Source of the DNA: CAZIAK01 sp964537035
Lineage (GTDB): Bacteria; Planctomycetota; B15-G4
DNA length: 50,795 bases
Direction of reading: 5' to 3'
NCBI GenBank assembly: GCA_964537035.1
Contig: CAZIAK010000037.1
Span: 1 to 50,795, forward strand
The position numbers and the translations under genes are program-made. Below the pieces are notes generated by a model, which ran no database searches, was not told where the DNA came from, and saw only the letters and a list, made by a program, of their open reading frames with translations. This document shows positions 7,584 to 16,590 of this stretch, piece after piece (position 1 is the stretch's first letter; every line of letters starts with the position of its first letter).

Positions 7584-8456
7584 TCAGACCGGGCTGGGCA
7601 AACCCCAATCGGAGGAGGTCTCGTAGCCCAGCTGCAGCAGCAGGTCGTTGTAGCGCTCCTTGAACGCCTCGACGTGCTCGGCGGTGAAGTGGTTGGCCCA
7701 GTCGCCCGCCACGCCCTTGCGATAGTGGCTGGTGACCTGCTCTTCGCCCTCCTTGCGCCCGCCCGTCTTGGTCTCGAAGCGGTTGTCGTGGACGATGCCC
7801 AGGAGCCGCTCGGCGGGCAGGCTGTCCAGGGTGCGTCCCACAGGCCAGCGGCCATGGTGGTGGGCCACGTTGAGGGCCGAGCGCACCGAGGCCTTGATCT
7901 GGCCCAGCTTGCCCCGGTGTTCCTCGTCGATGATGCCCAGATGGCGGAACACGGCGAGCCAGCCGTTCAGGGGGTCGGTGGTGAACTCCTCCATCTTGAG
8001 CTCGAGCACCTGCTCCTGGTGGCGATCCCAGCGGGCCATCTCGGCGAACACGTCGGCGTTGAAGTCGAGCTCGAGCATGAGCCCACCGTTCTTGTCCGTG
8101 GCAGCCAGCCGCTTGCGATGCTCGACCAGGGCGGGCCAGGCACCGGTCTTGTGGCTGTGCAGGTGGGAGAAGTACGCGCTGGTGAGGATGTCCCGCGGGT
8201 CGCGCACCATGTGAAAGCCCCGGTAGTCGCCGCCGAGCTGGGAGACGTCGTTCCAGTCGGCGTTGACCAGGCAGAGGAAGTCGGTGGGGTTCGCCTTCAG
8301 CCAGGCTGACAAGTCGTTGTCGAACATGCCCGCGTTGGCCAGGTAGGCGCTGCGCCACCCCGCCTCGTCGCACACGTTCTCGACGATGTTGTGCACCCAG
8401 GTGGAGGCGCACTTGTGGTGGCCGAAATAGCAGAGCAGTTGCCGAGGGGCGGGCAT
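7584..8456 (-). CDS. Sulfotransferase domain protein
   Basis: A 290-residue PAPS-dependent sulfotransferase-fold protein. LLCYFGHHKCASTWV (7-21) matches the 5'-phosphosulfate loop (normally PKxGTTW-like), with Lys15 in the expected place. GFHMVRDPRDILTSAYFSH matches the 3'-phosphate-binding RDPRD...S motif. Such enzymes sulfate glycans, lipids or small molecules; the neighbouring acyltransferase and glycosyltransferase make a surface glycan or glycolipid a reasonable but unproved acceptor. The ATG at 8456 sits directly before the conserved strand; in-frame ATGs at 8510 and 8522 would add a low-complexity Ser/Pro/Ala leader. The long minus-strand ORF reaching 10001 is only upstream read-through across the glycosyltransferase. 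Confidence 0.8.
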   Translation of the reverse strand: MPAPRQLLCYFGHHKCASTWVHNIVENVCDEAGWRSAYLANAGMFDNDLSAWLKANPTDFLCLVNADWNDVSQLGGDYRGFHMVRDPRDILTSAYFSHLHSHKTGAWPALVEHRKRLAATDKNGGLMLELDFNADVFAEMARWDRHQEQVLELKMEEFTTDPLNGWLAVFRHLGIIDEEHRGKLGQIKASVRSALNVAHHHGRWPVGRTLDSLPAERLLGIVHDNRFETKTGGRKEGEEQVTSHYRKGVAGDWANHFTAEHVEAFKERYNDLLLQLGYETSSDWGLPSPV

Positions 8457-8693
8457 GGCGGTGAGCGGTGGGCTTGAGGGAGCGGCTGGTGACGAGTCGC
8501 TCGTCACCATAGTGGCACCCATCGGCCGTCCGGGCGGGCTTTCCTGAGAGCTGGGCGTCGAAGCCCGGCCTTTGGCTGGGTTAGACTCGCGAGCTGGCAG
8601 CCCTGGGTTTGCCCGATCGGCCCGATTCTGGGCCTGGTGGGGTGTTCGTGGGCTCACGGACGTGACCTCCGACGGACCTCCAACTCTCCACCC

Positions 8694-9920
8694 GTGAAGA
8701 TCCTGCTGCTCACTCACCGGCTGCCGTGGCCGCTCCACGACGGCTACAACCTGCACAACGACAACTACGTGCGTCAGCTGGCGGGCCGCCACGAGTTTCA
8801 CCTGGTGTCGTTGGGTGCCAGCGAGGGGGGTGCCAGCAATGGGGCGGGCTCCGACGAGCTGAACGAGCTGCCCGTGGCGGTCCGTGAGCTCTACGCCAGC
8901 GTGGCCGTGGTGCCCCTGCGCAAGCCGCCGAAGAACCGCTCGCCCGTGCTGCACCTGGCCACGTCCCTCTCGGTGCGCCATGTCTTCGATGACGACCCTG
9001 CGGTGGCGGCGGCCATCGACGAGGTGTTGGCGCGAGAGTCCATCGACATGGTCTGGGCTTCGGGGGCGAAGATGCTCGTGCATTCTCGGCGCCTCCGCGG
9101 CTTGCCCGTGCTCGGGGACATCGCCGACGAAGCGCTGAAAGAGGCTCGGGAAGACGTGCGCCGGGCCAGGGGTCTGATCGGCCGGGCCCGAGCGTTCAAG
9201 AACCTGGTCAACACCTGGCGCTACCAGCGCCAGTACCTGGCTCACGTGAACGTCTGCACCGTGGTCTCCGAGGTCGACAAGGACACCTTGGGACAGCACT
9301 GTCCCGACCTCGACGTGCGGGTGATCCCCAACGGCGTCGATGCTCAGATGTATCGCCCCCAGGGGGCCACGCCCGACCATCCGTCGCTGGTCTTCGAGGG
9401 CAGCATGGGTTTTCGCCCCAACGTCGAGGGCATCGTAGCCTTCTGCGACGACACCTTGCCGCTGATTCGCGAGAGCTTCCCCGACGTGAAGCTGACCATC
9501 GTGGGCAAGGATCCGGCCCCCGCGGTGGCGGCCTTGGCGGGCCCGGGCATCGAGGTCACCGGCTTCGTGGACGACGTGCGCCCCTATGTCGATCGCTCCA
9601 GCGTCTTCGTCTGCCCCTTGCGCCGAGGCGCGGGCATCAAGAACAAGATCCTGCAGGCCTGGGCCATGGAGATGCCGGTGGTGGCCACGGCGGTGAGCTG
9701 CGGCGGGCTGGCCTTGTCCCAGGGCGAGAACATCATCGTCGCCGACGCTCCCGCCGACTTCGCCGCAGCGGTGGTCGACCTGCTGAACAACCCTGAACGC
9801 CGGGCCGCCTTGGGTCGGGCTGCGCGACAGACCGTGATCGATCACTCGTCGTGGGAGGCCACCTCGCGACAGATGGACGAGGTCTTCCACGACGTGCTGA
9901 CCATGGGCCCCAAGAGCTGA
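8694..9920 (+). CDS. GT4-family glycosyltransferase
   Basis: A 408-residue GT-B glycosyltransferase. The N-terminal acceptor domain begins VKILLLTHRLPWPLHDGYNLH, typical of the PEP-CTERM/EPS-associated GT4 subgroup. The donor domain carries VIPNGVDAQMYRP, FEGSMGFRPNVEGI and PLRRGAGIKNKILQAWAMEMP, where the nucleotide-sugar site lies. It probably adds a sugar to a lipid-linked or exported glycan on the cytoplasmic face. The GTG at 8694 was chosen because family similarity begins there; an earlier GTG at 8637 adds 19 unlikely residues. It diverges from the sulfotransferase, with a 237-bp spacer in which I saw no convincing promoter. Confidence 0.85.
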   Translation: MKILLLTHRLPWPLHDGYNLHNDNYVRQLAGRHEFHLVSLGASEGGASNGAGSDELNELPVAVRELYASVAVVPLRKPPKNRSPVLHLATSLSVRHVFDDDPAVAAAIDEVLARESIDMVWASGAKMLVHSRRLRGLPVLGDIADEALKEAREDVRRARGLIGRARAFKNLVNTWRYQRQYLAHVNVCTVVSEVDKDTLGQHCPDLDVRVIPNGVDAQMYRPQGATPDHPSLVFEGSMGFRPNVEGIVAFCDDTLPLIRESFPDVKLTIVGKDPAPAVAALAGPGIEVTGFVDDVRPYVDRSSVFVCPLRRGAGIKNKILQAWAMEMPVVATAVSCGGLALSQGENIIVADAPADFAAAVVDLLNNPERRAALGRAARQTVIDHSSWEATSRQMDEVFHDVLTMGPKS

Positions 9921-10082
9921 GCTGCGGCCTGAACGGTGGTTTGACCCTTGGGCGGAACGACGGCCTCTGATCCGCAGGCTGTTCGGGGGCTGCCTACGCA
10001 CTGCTGCGCACAGTCAGCGTTCCTGTTGTGAGCGAAACTGAAAGAGACGGATGGCCTTTCTCCCCCGATAGGAACGAGCGCA

Positions 10083-10922
10083 ATGGATGTCTCGGTGATC
10101 ATGACGCCCCTTCCTCTGACCGTTGCCCCCGACGCAGACCTGGACAAGACGTTCCAGTTCATGGACTGCGAGGACATCCGCCATCTGCCCGTGGTCGAAG
10201 ACGGCGCAGTGATCGGTGTGGTCTCTGACCGTGACCTGGTCACCGAGCTCGGTTGGCTGCCGGCCATCACGGACCAGCAGCGGGCCGCGCGCAAGGCCGC
10301 CGGCGGCAAGCACCTCGTCTCCGAGGTCATGCACCGCAACGTGACCACCGTGTCCAGCGACGACAGCGTGGTGACCGCGGCGGTCGACTTCGTCATGCAA
10401 GGCATCGGCTGCCTGCCCGTGGTCGACGACGGCAAGCTCGTGGGCATCGTCACCGAGATCGACATGGCCATGGCCTACTGGAGCGCCTGCAAGGCCGGGT
10501 TGCTCGAAGGAGACGTCGACCCGCCGGTGTCGAAGCACATGACCGCCGATCCCAAATGCGTGACCATGTCCACATCGGTCAAAGAGGCCATCGAGCTGAT
10601 CAAGAAGCTGGGCGTGCGCCATCTGCCCGTGGTCGAAGGCCCACGGCTGGTGGGCATCGTCTCAGACCGTGACCTGCGAGCCTGCTATGGCGAGGGGCGT
10701 TCGAACACAGAGCTGATCGGCTCGATCATGGTCCCCGACCCGGTGGTGGTCCGCGAAGAAGACACCATGGGCAAGGTGGCCGAGCACATGGTCAGCCAGC
10801 GCATCTCGAGCTTGCCGGTGGTTCGTGGCAAGCACGTGGTGGGTATCGTGACCCTGGCCGACCTGATCGACCACTGTATCGACACGCTTCGTGAGCCCGA
10901 GACCTTCGAGAACACGCCCTAG
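10083..10922 (+). CDS. Four-CBS-domain (two Bateman modules) regulatory protein
   Basis: A 279-residue cytosolic protein made only of four CBS motifs, at about 5-60, 80-135, 150-205 and 215-272. Each ends with an LPVV-x-G-x-x-V/L-(V/I)GI(V)-x-(D/E)xD-type signature (IRHLPVVEDGAVIGVVSDRD, GCLPVVDDGKLVGIVTEID, VRHLPVVEGPRLVGIVSDRD, SSLPVVRGKHVVGIVTLAD). CBS pairs bind adenine nucleotides, NAD or SAM and report energy status to a partner. No catalytic domain is fused, so it probably acts in trans on an unknown partner. GGAACGAG lies just before the ATG. The first and third repeats are very alike, which suggests a duplicated two-CBS ancestor. Confidence 0.9.
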   Translation: MDVSVIMTPLPLTVAPDADLDKTFQFMDCEDIRHLPVVEDGAVIGVVSDRDLVTELGWLPAITDQQRAARKAAGGKHLVSEVMHRNVTTVSSDDSVVTAAVDFVMQGIGCLPVVDDGKLVGIVTEIDMAMAYWSACKAGLLEGDVDPPVSKHMTADPKCVTMSTSVKEAIELIKKLGVRHLPVVEGPRLVGIVSDRDLRACYGEGRSNTELIGSIMVPDPVVVREEDTMGKVAEHMVSQRISSLPVVRGKHVVGIVTLADLIDHCIDTLREPETFENTP

Positions 10923-10985
10923 CCTCGTCGCAGGAGAGGGCGGCGTTCTGGCAGGCCGATGCGTCGCCCTTGGGCTGGTCTGCCT

Positions 10986-12452
10986 TCAGCGGGTGTAGCC
11001 CAGGGCCTGCAGCGCTCGTTGGCTCTCGGCATCGAGGCGCTCGGTGTTCTCTGAGGCGCCCAGCTCGGCTTCAAAGATCTCGAACAGCTGGCGCAGCTGC
11101 GTCTGCTGCTGCTCGGGGATGACCTCGTCGCGCCCCGGCTCCGAGTCGCCGAAGAAGATCTCCCGGCCGTCGCCCAGGTACAGCTTGCCGTCGATGAGGG
11201 CGTAGAAACGAGAGCCCGTGAGCTCGGCCACGTGTCCGCTGATGCGCACATCCAGGGACGGCTTGGCGTAGGTGCGGCGCATGCCCACTGGCGGTGGCAG
11301 CGAGTCGCCAGGCGGCGAGGTCAGGTCGCGGCCCCCGGGCCAGTCGTCGTCGTCGAGACCGGCCAGGGCGACGAGGGTCTTGCCCACGTCGATCGTGCCG
11401 TTCGGGTCCCTGCGTCGGCCGGTGGTCACGGCAGGGGAGAGGATCACCAGAGGCACGCGCAGCTGCTGGTGGCTGACCCGGTCTCCGTGACCAAACGACA
11501 GATCGTCCCCGAAGCTCTCGCCGTGATCGGCGGTGATGACCACGTGGGTCTCGTAGTGCTCAGCGTCGGCGGCGAGACGGTCGAGCAGGATGCCCAGCTG
11601 CTCGTCGAGAAAGGCCACGTCTTTGGCGTAGCCGCGCAGGGCCTTCTTGAGCGTCTCCTGAAACTCGGTCTGGCCCTCTTTCAGAGCCTCCGTGAGATCG
11701 AGGGTCTCGACGATGCGGTCGGCGGTGGTGAGCTTGGCCTTCGGCCCGGGACGCCAGCTGTCCCCGTAGGGAGCATGGGGGTCGAAGTAGTGAAAGAAGA
11801 AGAACTGCTTCTTCGCAGTGGCGGCGTCGAGCAGCTGCAACGCCCGGCCGGTGATCGTGTCGGCTTGACTGTAAAAGTGCTCCCAGTCCGGGTCGAACGC
11901 CGACCAGGTCTTCTTCTGTTCGCGGCCATGGGTGAACTCGTCGAGGTAGGTGTCGAAGCCCCGGTCCCAGCCGAAGAGATCGCGCATGGGAAACGAGCTC
12001 ACCGCCGCCGCCGTGGCGAATCCGTTCGCTGACAACAGCTCGGCCAGAGTGGGCGTGTCCTCTCGTAGCACGAGACCGTTGCGGGTGACACCGTGGCGCC
12101 AGGGGTGCAGCCCGGTGAACAGGGTGGCGTGGGTAGGCTGGGTGCTCGACGTGGCCGCATAGCTGCGGGTGAACAGCGTGCCGGTCTTGGCAGCCGCACC
12201 GAGCCTGGGCATGGCTGCTCCCTCGCCCACCACGCGGTCGTAGCGCAGGGTGTCGAGGGTGATCAGCACCACGCGCACGGGGTGCTCGGCCTCGCCGCAG
12301 CCGGTCGCCAGGATCGCCAGAGCCATGCAAAGCGCGCGGGCGCAGGAGCGCGAGCCTGTCGCGGGCCGCCCTGGGGAGAGCAGGGCGGTCACGGGATCAG
12401 CCAGTGACGCCGAGTAGGCGAGCCACCGTGGGAGGAGCGTAGCGAGGGTCAT
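10986..12452 (-). CDS. Sulfatase-fold (alkaline phosphatase superfamily) lipoprotein with Thr at the nucleophile position
   Basis: A 488-residue secreted hydrolase. A lipobox-like LATGC puts a possible lipidated Cys at 52 after a long n-region, so translation may really start further in. VLITLDTLRYDRV (metal Asp67) and VITADHGESFGDDLSFGHGD are sulfatase-family metal motifs. Where sulfatases carry C/S-x-P-x-R for formylglycine, this protein has T104-Q-P-T-H followed by ATLFTG, so formylglycine cannot form. Thr-nucleophile members of the superfamily (LtaS, nucleotide pyrophosphatases) act on phosphoesters, so phosphodiesterase or phosphotransferase activity is more likely than sulfatase. The ATG at 12452 follows the upstream stop by 4 nt, which implies coupling to the spermidine-synthase-like gene. 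Confidence 0.8.
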   Translation of the reverse strand: MTLATLLPRWLAYSASLADPVTALLSPGRPATGSRSCARALCMALAILATGCGEAEHPVRVVLITLDTLRYDRVVGEGAAMPRLGAAAKTGTLFTRSYAATSSTQPTHATLFTGLHPWRHGVTRNGLVLREDTPTLAELLSANGFATAAAVSSFPMRDLFGWDRGFDTYLDEFTHGREQKKTWSAFDPDWEHFYSQADTITGRALQLLDAATAKKQFFFFHYFDPHAPYGDSWRPGPKAKLTTADRIVETLDLTEALKEGQTEFQETLKKALRGYAKDVAFLDEQLGILLDRLAADAEHYETHVVITADHGESFGDDLSFGHGDRVSHQQLRVPLVILSPAVTTGRRRDPNGTIDVGKTLVALAGLDDDDWPGGRDLTSPPGDSLPPPVGMRRTYAKPSLDVRISGHVAELTGSRFYALIDGKLYLGDGREIFFGDSEPGRDEVIPEQQQTQLRQLFEIFEAELGASENTERLDAESQRALQALGYTR

Positions 12453-12456
12453 GGGT

Positions 12457-14808
12457 TCAGACCTCTGTTGCCGACGGGCGAGCCACCAGCAGCGTCAGGG
12501 CCGCGACAAGGTAGCACCCCGCGCCGACCAGCAGCGTGACGGTGAAGCCCTGAGCCATGGCGATCATCACGGCCAGGGGGCCGGCCAGCACGGAGGCGAG
12601 ACCATTCCAGAGAAACGCGGAGGGCAGCAGGTCGGTGTCGATGGCTCTCAGCGCCAGGGGGAAACAGCAGCCCATGGCCAGTCCCGCCGGTGCAAGCCAG
12701 GCGATCACTGCGACGATGCGCGTGGGCAGGCCAGCGCCATGCACGGCTTCGACCAGTGGGCCATGGCCCATGACCAGGGTCAGCCCTACCAGCAAGCCGG
12801 TGAGCGCCAGCACCAAGGGTGCGAATCGGCTGGGCAGCCGGGCTGCGAGAAATGAACCCAGTCCCGACCAGATCAGCAGGGCCACCAGCACCACCGCCAC
12901 TGCGTACACGGGGTGCCCGAGCAGCAGTGCCAGCCGCTGCAGCAGGGGCACCTCGACCATCAAGTAGCCCGCGCCCAGACAGAGAAAGGGTGCCAGCCGG
13001 TGCAGGCCACCCGCGGCCCGATTGCGCGCACCGCCCAGCAGGGGGATGGCCAGGATCAGTAGCACGAACAGGGTCACCGCCAGGATCTCCTGGCCGCCGA
13101 GGCGCCCGTGGAACATGTCCCCCTGGGAGCCGAAGAGCCGGGAGAGCCGACCGTTCTCGAAGAAGAAGGGGCGGTCGTCCGTGGCCGGGTCGACGCGGTA
13201 GGGGTAGGCCTGGGCGAAGGCCTCCGGGTCGGCGGTGTCGAGCCCTTCGGCGAGCTGCGGGTGGGACGGTCGTCCCCAGGCGTACACCGTGGACGCGCCC
13301 CGCTGCTGGCTGGCCAGGTTGAGCGCGTCGAGCTCGCCCGGGGTGAAGTCCTCGTGGCGCTTGACCATGACCAGCGAGTTGGTGGCTCGGCTGATGTAGA
13401 GGCGCTGGCGCGGGTCGTCGACTCCCAGCTCTTCGAGGGCCTGGCGGATGGTCAGGGCCAGCCGCAACGTCTGCCGAGGAGGGTCGAACCACCAGCGGGT
13501 GAGAAACAGCACGCCGCCCGGACGCAGGTGCGAGAGCCACTGTTTCATGGCCTCGACGGTGTAGAGGTAGTTCTCGGCCAGGGCGAAGGCGCCAGCCTGG
13601 GTGGCGGCGAAGGTGTCGACGCCGGCGAGCACGATGCGATCGTAGAGCTGATCGTCGTTCTCGATGAAGTGACGTCCTTCGGCGACGATGGCGGTGACCC
13701 GCGGGTCGCCGTAGAGGTTCGCGGTCTCGTCGGCCCAGCGGTTCTTCACCGCGTCGACGATGAACGGATTGATCTCCACGGCGGTGACGTGGCTCGCCCC
13801 GGCGTCGAGGGCCGAGAGCACGTCCCAGCCGCCCCCCGCGCCGATGACCAGCACCGAGCTGTCTGGCTCCATGCCCTCGTAGGCCAGGCTGGCCTGATGA
13901 AACGGGATCAGCGCCGGGTACTCATCGGGCCCGTCGCGCTTGACCAAGAACGTGATCGCCCAGGCGTCGATGGCCACGGCGATGGTCTGCGGCATGGGCC
14001 CGCGAAAACCCTGGGCCGGGGACCACAGCCCGTGATGCCCGGGGTTGTCGTAGAAGATCACATTGCTGGAGGCGTCGTCCTGCTCGAGGAGCACCTGCTC
14101 GGGCTCGATGATCGGGAAGTGCTTGCGGCTGGTGAAGGGCAGCAGCGTGTGGGGGAACAGCAGCAGGGCCAGCCCTACCACCAGGGCCAGGGCCGTCACC
14201 GGGCGGGGTCGGGCCAGGCTGATCAGCACCGGCAGCAGCACGATCACGCCGGTGGCCGTGCGTAGGCCCATGAACTGCAGCGCCGCCACGGCCAGCCCCG
14301 CTCCCAGGGCGCCGCCCACGAAGGTCGCGCCGTAGACCTTGCCCAACCGATCGCTGCCCAGGTCGAGGGCCGAGCAGGCCAGCGTCCCCAGCAAGACGAA
14401 GGGCGCGGCCAGCAGCACCACCATGCCCGCCAAGGCGAACATGTGTGTCGGGTCGTAGGGCGCGTTCGGGTCGTCGCTGGGGATCAGCGCCGCGGTCTCC
14501 ATGGGCAGGCGCACGATGCAGACCAGGGCGATGACGGTGGTGACCGTGCCCCAGGCGCCCAGGCTGCCCAGGTTGAAGCCGGCCCCGGGCAGAGCGCCCG
14601 ACTCGCGCCGCCGACGCACCAGGGTCCCGCCCAGGGCGAAGCCGAGCATGGCCAGGCTGACCGCCAAGAAGCCCAGGTGGTACCAGAGCAGCACCGAGAA
14701 GAAGCGGGGCAGGATGACCTGCAGGCCTGTGACCGTGGCCGCAGCCGCCAGCCCGGCCAAGGCGGGGCCCGTGCGGGAGGGGGCGGCGCTGGCAGGGAGG
14801 CTGGTCAT
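12457..14808 (-). CDS. Membrane-embedded spermidine-synthase-like protein
   Basis: A 783-residue protein with about six N-terminal transmembrane helices (residues 15-225), a central SAM-binding Rossmann domain and a second block of about seven helices (about 570-775). The methyltransferase-like domain shows VLVIGAGGGWDVL (GAGGGWD at 323-329) and VTAVEINP with the ribose-binding Glu345, as in the spermidine/spermine synthase superfamily. Two membrane blocks around this domain are typical of fused, mostly uncharacterised bacterial homologues. Polyamine synthesis is not established, and a membrane-linked aminopropyl or methyl transfer is equally possible. The start at 14808 has no good ribosome-binding site; the earlier start at 15018 adds a Pro/Arg-rich non-coding-like segment. 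Confidence 0.82.
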   Translation of the reverse strand: MTSLPASAAPSRTGPALAGLAAAATVTGLQVILPRFFSVLLWYHLGFLAVSLAMLGFALGGTLVRRRRESGALPGAGFNLGSLGAWGTVTTVIALVCIVRLPMETAALIPSDDPNAPYDPTHMFALAGMVVLLAAPFVLLGTLACSALDLGSDRLGKVYGATFVGGALGAGLAVAALQFMGLRTATGVIVLLPVLISLARPRPVTALALVVGLALLLFPHTLLPFTSRKHFPIIEPEQVLLEQDDASSNVIFYDNPGHHGLWSPAQGFRGPMPQTIAVAIDAWAITFLVKRDGPDEYPALIPFHQASLAYEGMEPDSSVLVIGAGGGWDVLSALDAGASHVTAVEINPFIVDAVKNRWADETANLYGDPRVTAIVAEGRHFIENDDQLYDRIVLAGVDTFAATQAGAFALAENYLYTVEAMKQWLSHLRPGGVLFLTRWWFDPPRQTLRLALTIRQALEELGVDDPRQRLYISRATNSLVMVKRHEDFTPGELDALNLASQQRGASTVYAWGRPSHPQLAEGLDTADPEAFAQAYPYRVDPATDDRPFFFENGRLSRLFGSQGDMFHGRLGGQEILAVTLFVLLILAIPLLGGARNRAAGGLHRLAPFLCLGAGYLMVEVPLLQRLALLLGHPVYAVAVVLVALLIWSGLGSFLAARLPSRFAPLVLALTGLLVGLTLVMGHGPLVEAVHGAGLPTRIVAVIAWLAPAGLAMGCCFPLALRAIDTDLLPSAFLWNGLASVLAGPLAVMIAMAQGFTVTLLVGAGCYLVAALTLLVARPSATEV

Positions 14809-14956
14809 GAGACCGGGGAAGTTACCACGGGCGGTGGGGTGGGGCCCGCAGACCGGCGGAGGGCGTCGTGGTGAGGGCCTCGGGCGCTGGCGAGGCTGGT
14901 CGTGGTGAAGGGCCCGGCACTCCGGGGAGGTTCGTCGTGGCAGAATCGGTGGCGAG

Positions 14957-16525
14957 ATGCCTGTGACCAAGACCACGCCGCCGCATTGCCAATGGGCCGT
15001 GGAGAGTCCGCGGAGCATGGACTGCCCCGGGTTCTGGCAGCTGGCCGGGTCGCGGGCTCGGCTGCAGGGTCGGCCGTGGGGTTGGCCGCCGCTTCGGTTG
15101 CTGACCTGGATCGTGGTGGGCGGAGTCGTGCTGGCAACGACGCTCTCGGCCCAAGAGCTCCCTCCGTCGTCAGCTTCGACTGCTGTCGCTACACCGGCTG
15201 CGATCGCTGAGCCGAAGTCCCCCCAGCACGATGCCCCCGTGCCCGGGCAACACGTCGACCTGGCTGCGCTGGCTCGCCGTGCTGGCCGCGCCGTCGAGCC
15301 GAGCTGGGCGCAGGCGACGCCTCGCCGGGAGCTGGAACTCGACTACGACTTTGAGATCACCTCTGTGCAGAACGGTGCCCGACTGGCCAGCACCGTCAAC
15401 AGCCTGCGCGCCGGCGATCGGCTCTGGGTCGGCGAGGGCACCTGGACCTTTGCTCCGGCCTTCGAGGTGAGCCTGCAGGGCACGGCCGACGCGCCCATCT
15501 GGATCGAGGCTCGTGCCGGGCAGCAGGTCATCATCACCCGGGCCGATGCGCGCCAGAACGTGATCAACGTGGGCTCGCCGTCGAAGGGTCCCAGTCGCTT
15601 CCTGTGCCTGCGGGGTCTGGAGCTGACGGGCGGCTCTGCTGGTCTGCGCCTGCATCAGTGCAGCGACGTCTGGATCGATGGCTGCGAGATTCACCACACG
15701 GGCGAAGCGGGCCTGACCGCCAACACCCACAATACCGACAGGCTCTTCATCACCCGCAATCACATCCATCACACCGCGGGCTACGGCGAGGGCATGTACC
15801 TGGGCGCCAACAACGGAGCCGTGATCATGAGCCGCTCGGTGATCGCCGCGAATCATGTGCACCACTGCGGCGGTCACCAGGGCGACGGCATCGAGATCAA
15901 GCAGGGCAGCTGGGACAACTGGATCGTGGCCAACACGGTGCATCACACCCAGTACCCCAGCCTGCTCGTCTATGGCACGGGCGGGCGGGCAGTGAACGTG
16001 ATCGAGAACAACATCCTGTACGGCAGCGACGCGGTGGTGCTGCAGGTGCAGGGCGAGGCGCTGGTGCGCAACAACCTGGTCATGGGCGGCGCCATCGGTT
16101 TTCACAGCCACGACCATCAGGGGCAGACCGTGAACCTGCAGCTGGTCCACAACACCATCGTGGTCGAGGGGTTGGGTGCCGATCTCTCGTCGTGGAACGA
16201 TCGAGGCGGCATGGTCTTCGCGAACAACGCGGTCTACAGCAACGAAGGCAAGGCGATCGTTGCTGAGCACGGTGTGCAAGGCGTGGCCGTTGCTGGCAAT
16301 GTGGTGTTCGGTGCCGTGCAAGGTGCGCCGGCCACGGGCTTCTCCAGCGGGCGGGGGCTGGGCGACTTTCGAGGCCTGAGCTGGGACGGCTCCCTGCGCG
16401 ACCCGCGGCCCAGCAAGGCGAGCGCGCTGCGCGGCCAGGGCGATCGGCGTTTCGCTGTCTGGGCCGATCTGTTCGGCATGGAGCGGGTGGAACAGGTGGC
16501 CGCGGGTTGTGCGGTGAGTCGCTGA
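14957..16525 (+). CDS. Secreted right-handed beta-helix repeat protein
   Basis: A 522-residue secreted or anchored protein. A hydrophobic segment at about 47-64 (LLTWIVVGGVVLATTLSAQ) serves as signal peptide or anchor after a long n-region; an internal Met at residue 21 is an alternative start. From about residue 130 it shows repeating beta-helix coils (VWIDGCEIHHTGEAGLTANT, FITRNHIHHTAGYGEG, VIAANHVHHCGGHQGDGIEI, WIVANTVHHTQYPSL, VIENNILYG), the parallel beta-helix pattern of polysaccharide lyases and epimerases. The recurrent HH pairs in successive coils could be structural or metal-binding. No lyase catalytic triad could be assigned. GGTGGCGAG directly precedes the ATG. Confidence 0.8.
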   Translation: MPVTKTTPPHCQWAVESPRSMDCPGFWQLAGSRARLQGRPWGWPPLRLLTWIVVGGVVLATTLSAQELPPSSASTAVATPAAIAEPKSPQHDAPVPGQHVDLAALARRAGRAVEPSWAQATPRRELELDYDFEITSVQNGARLASTVNSLRAGDRLWVGEGTWTFAPAFEVSLQGTADAPIWIEARAGQQVIITRADARQNVINVGSPSKGPSRFLCLRGLELTGGSAGLRLHQCSDVWIDGCEIHHTGEAGLTANTHNTDRLFITRNHIHHTAGYGEGMYLGANNGAVIMSRSVIAANHVHHCGGHQGDGIEIKQGSWDNWIVANTVHHTQYPSLLVYGTGGRAVNVIENNILYGSDAVVLQVQGEALVRNNLVMGGAIGFHSHDHQGQTVNLQLVHNTIVVEGLGADLSSWNDRGGMVFANNAVYSNEGKAIVAEHGVQGVAVAGNVVFGAVQGAPATGFSSGRGLGDFRGLSWDGSLRDPRPSKASALRGQGDRRFAVWADLFGMERVEQVAAGCAVSR

Positions 16526-16590
16526 GGAAGTTGGGTTCTGCCCGTTCTCGTGGGCGTGCCCTGGGCCGCCAGCCTACCGGCGACCCGAGC
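16526..16590. other. Spacer before direct repeat B
   Basis: A short GC-rich spacer after the beta-helix gene. I see no gene, terminator or promoter in it. Confidence 0.4.

Noticed and set aside
8511..10001. Upstream part of the 805-residue minus-strand ORF
   Set aside because: Only the last part of this frame (from about 8456 down) is the sulfotransferase; the rest is antisense to the GT4 gene.
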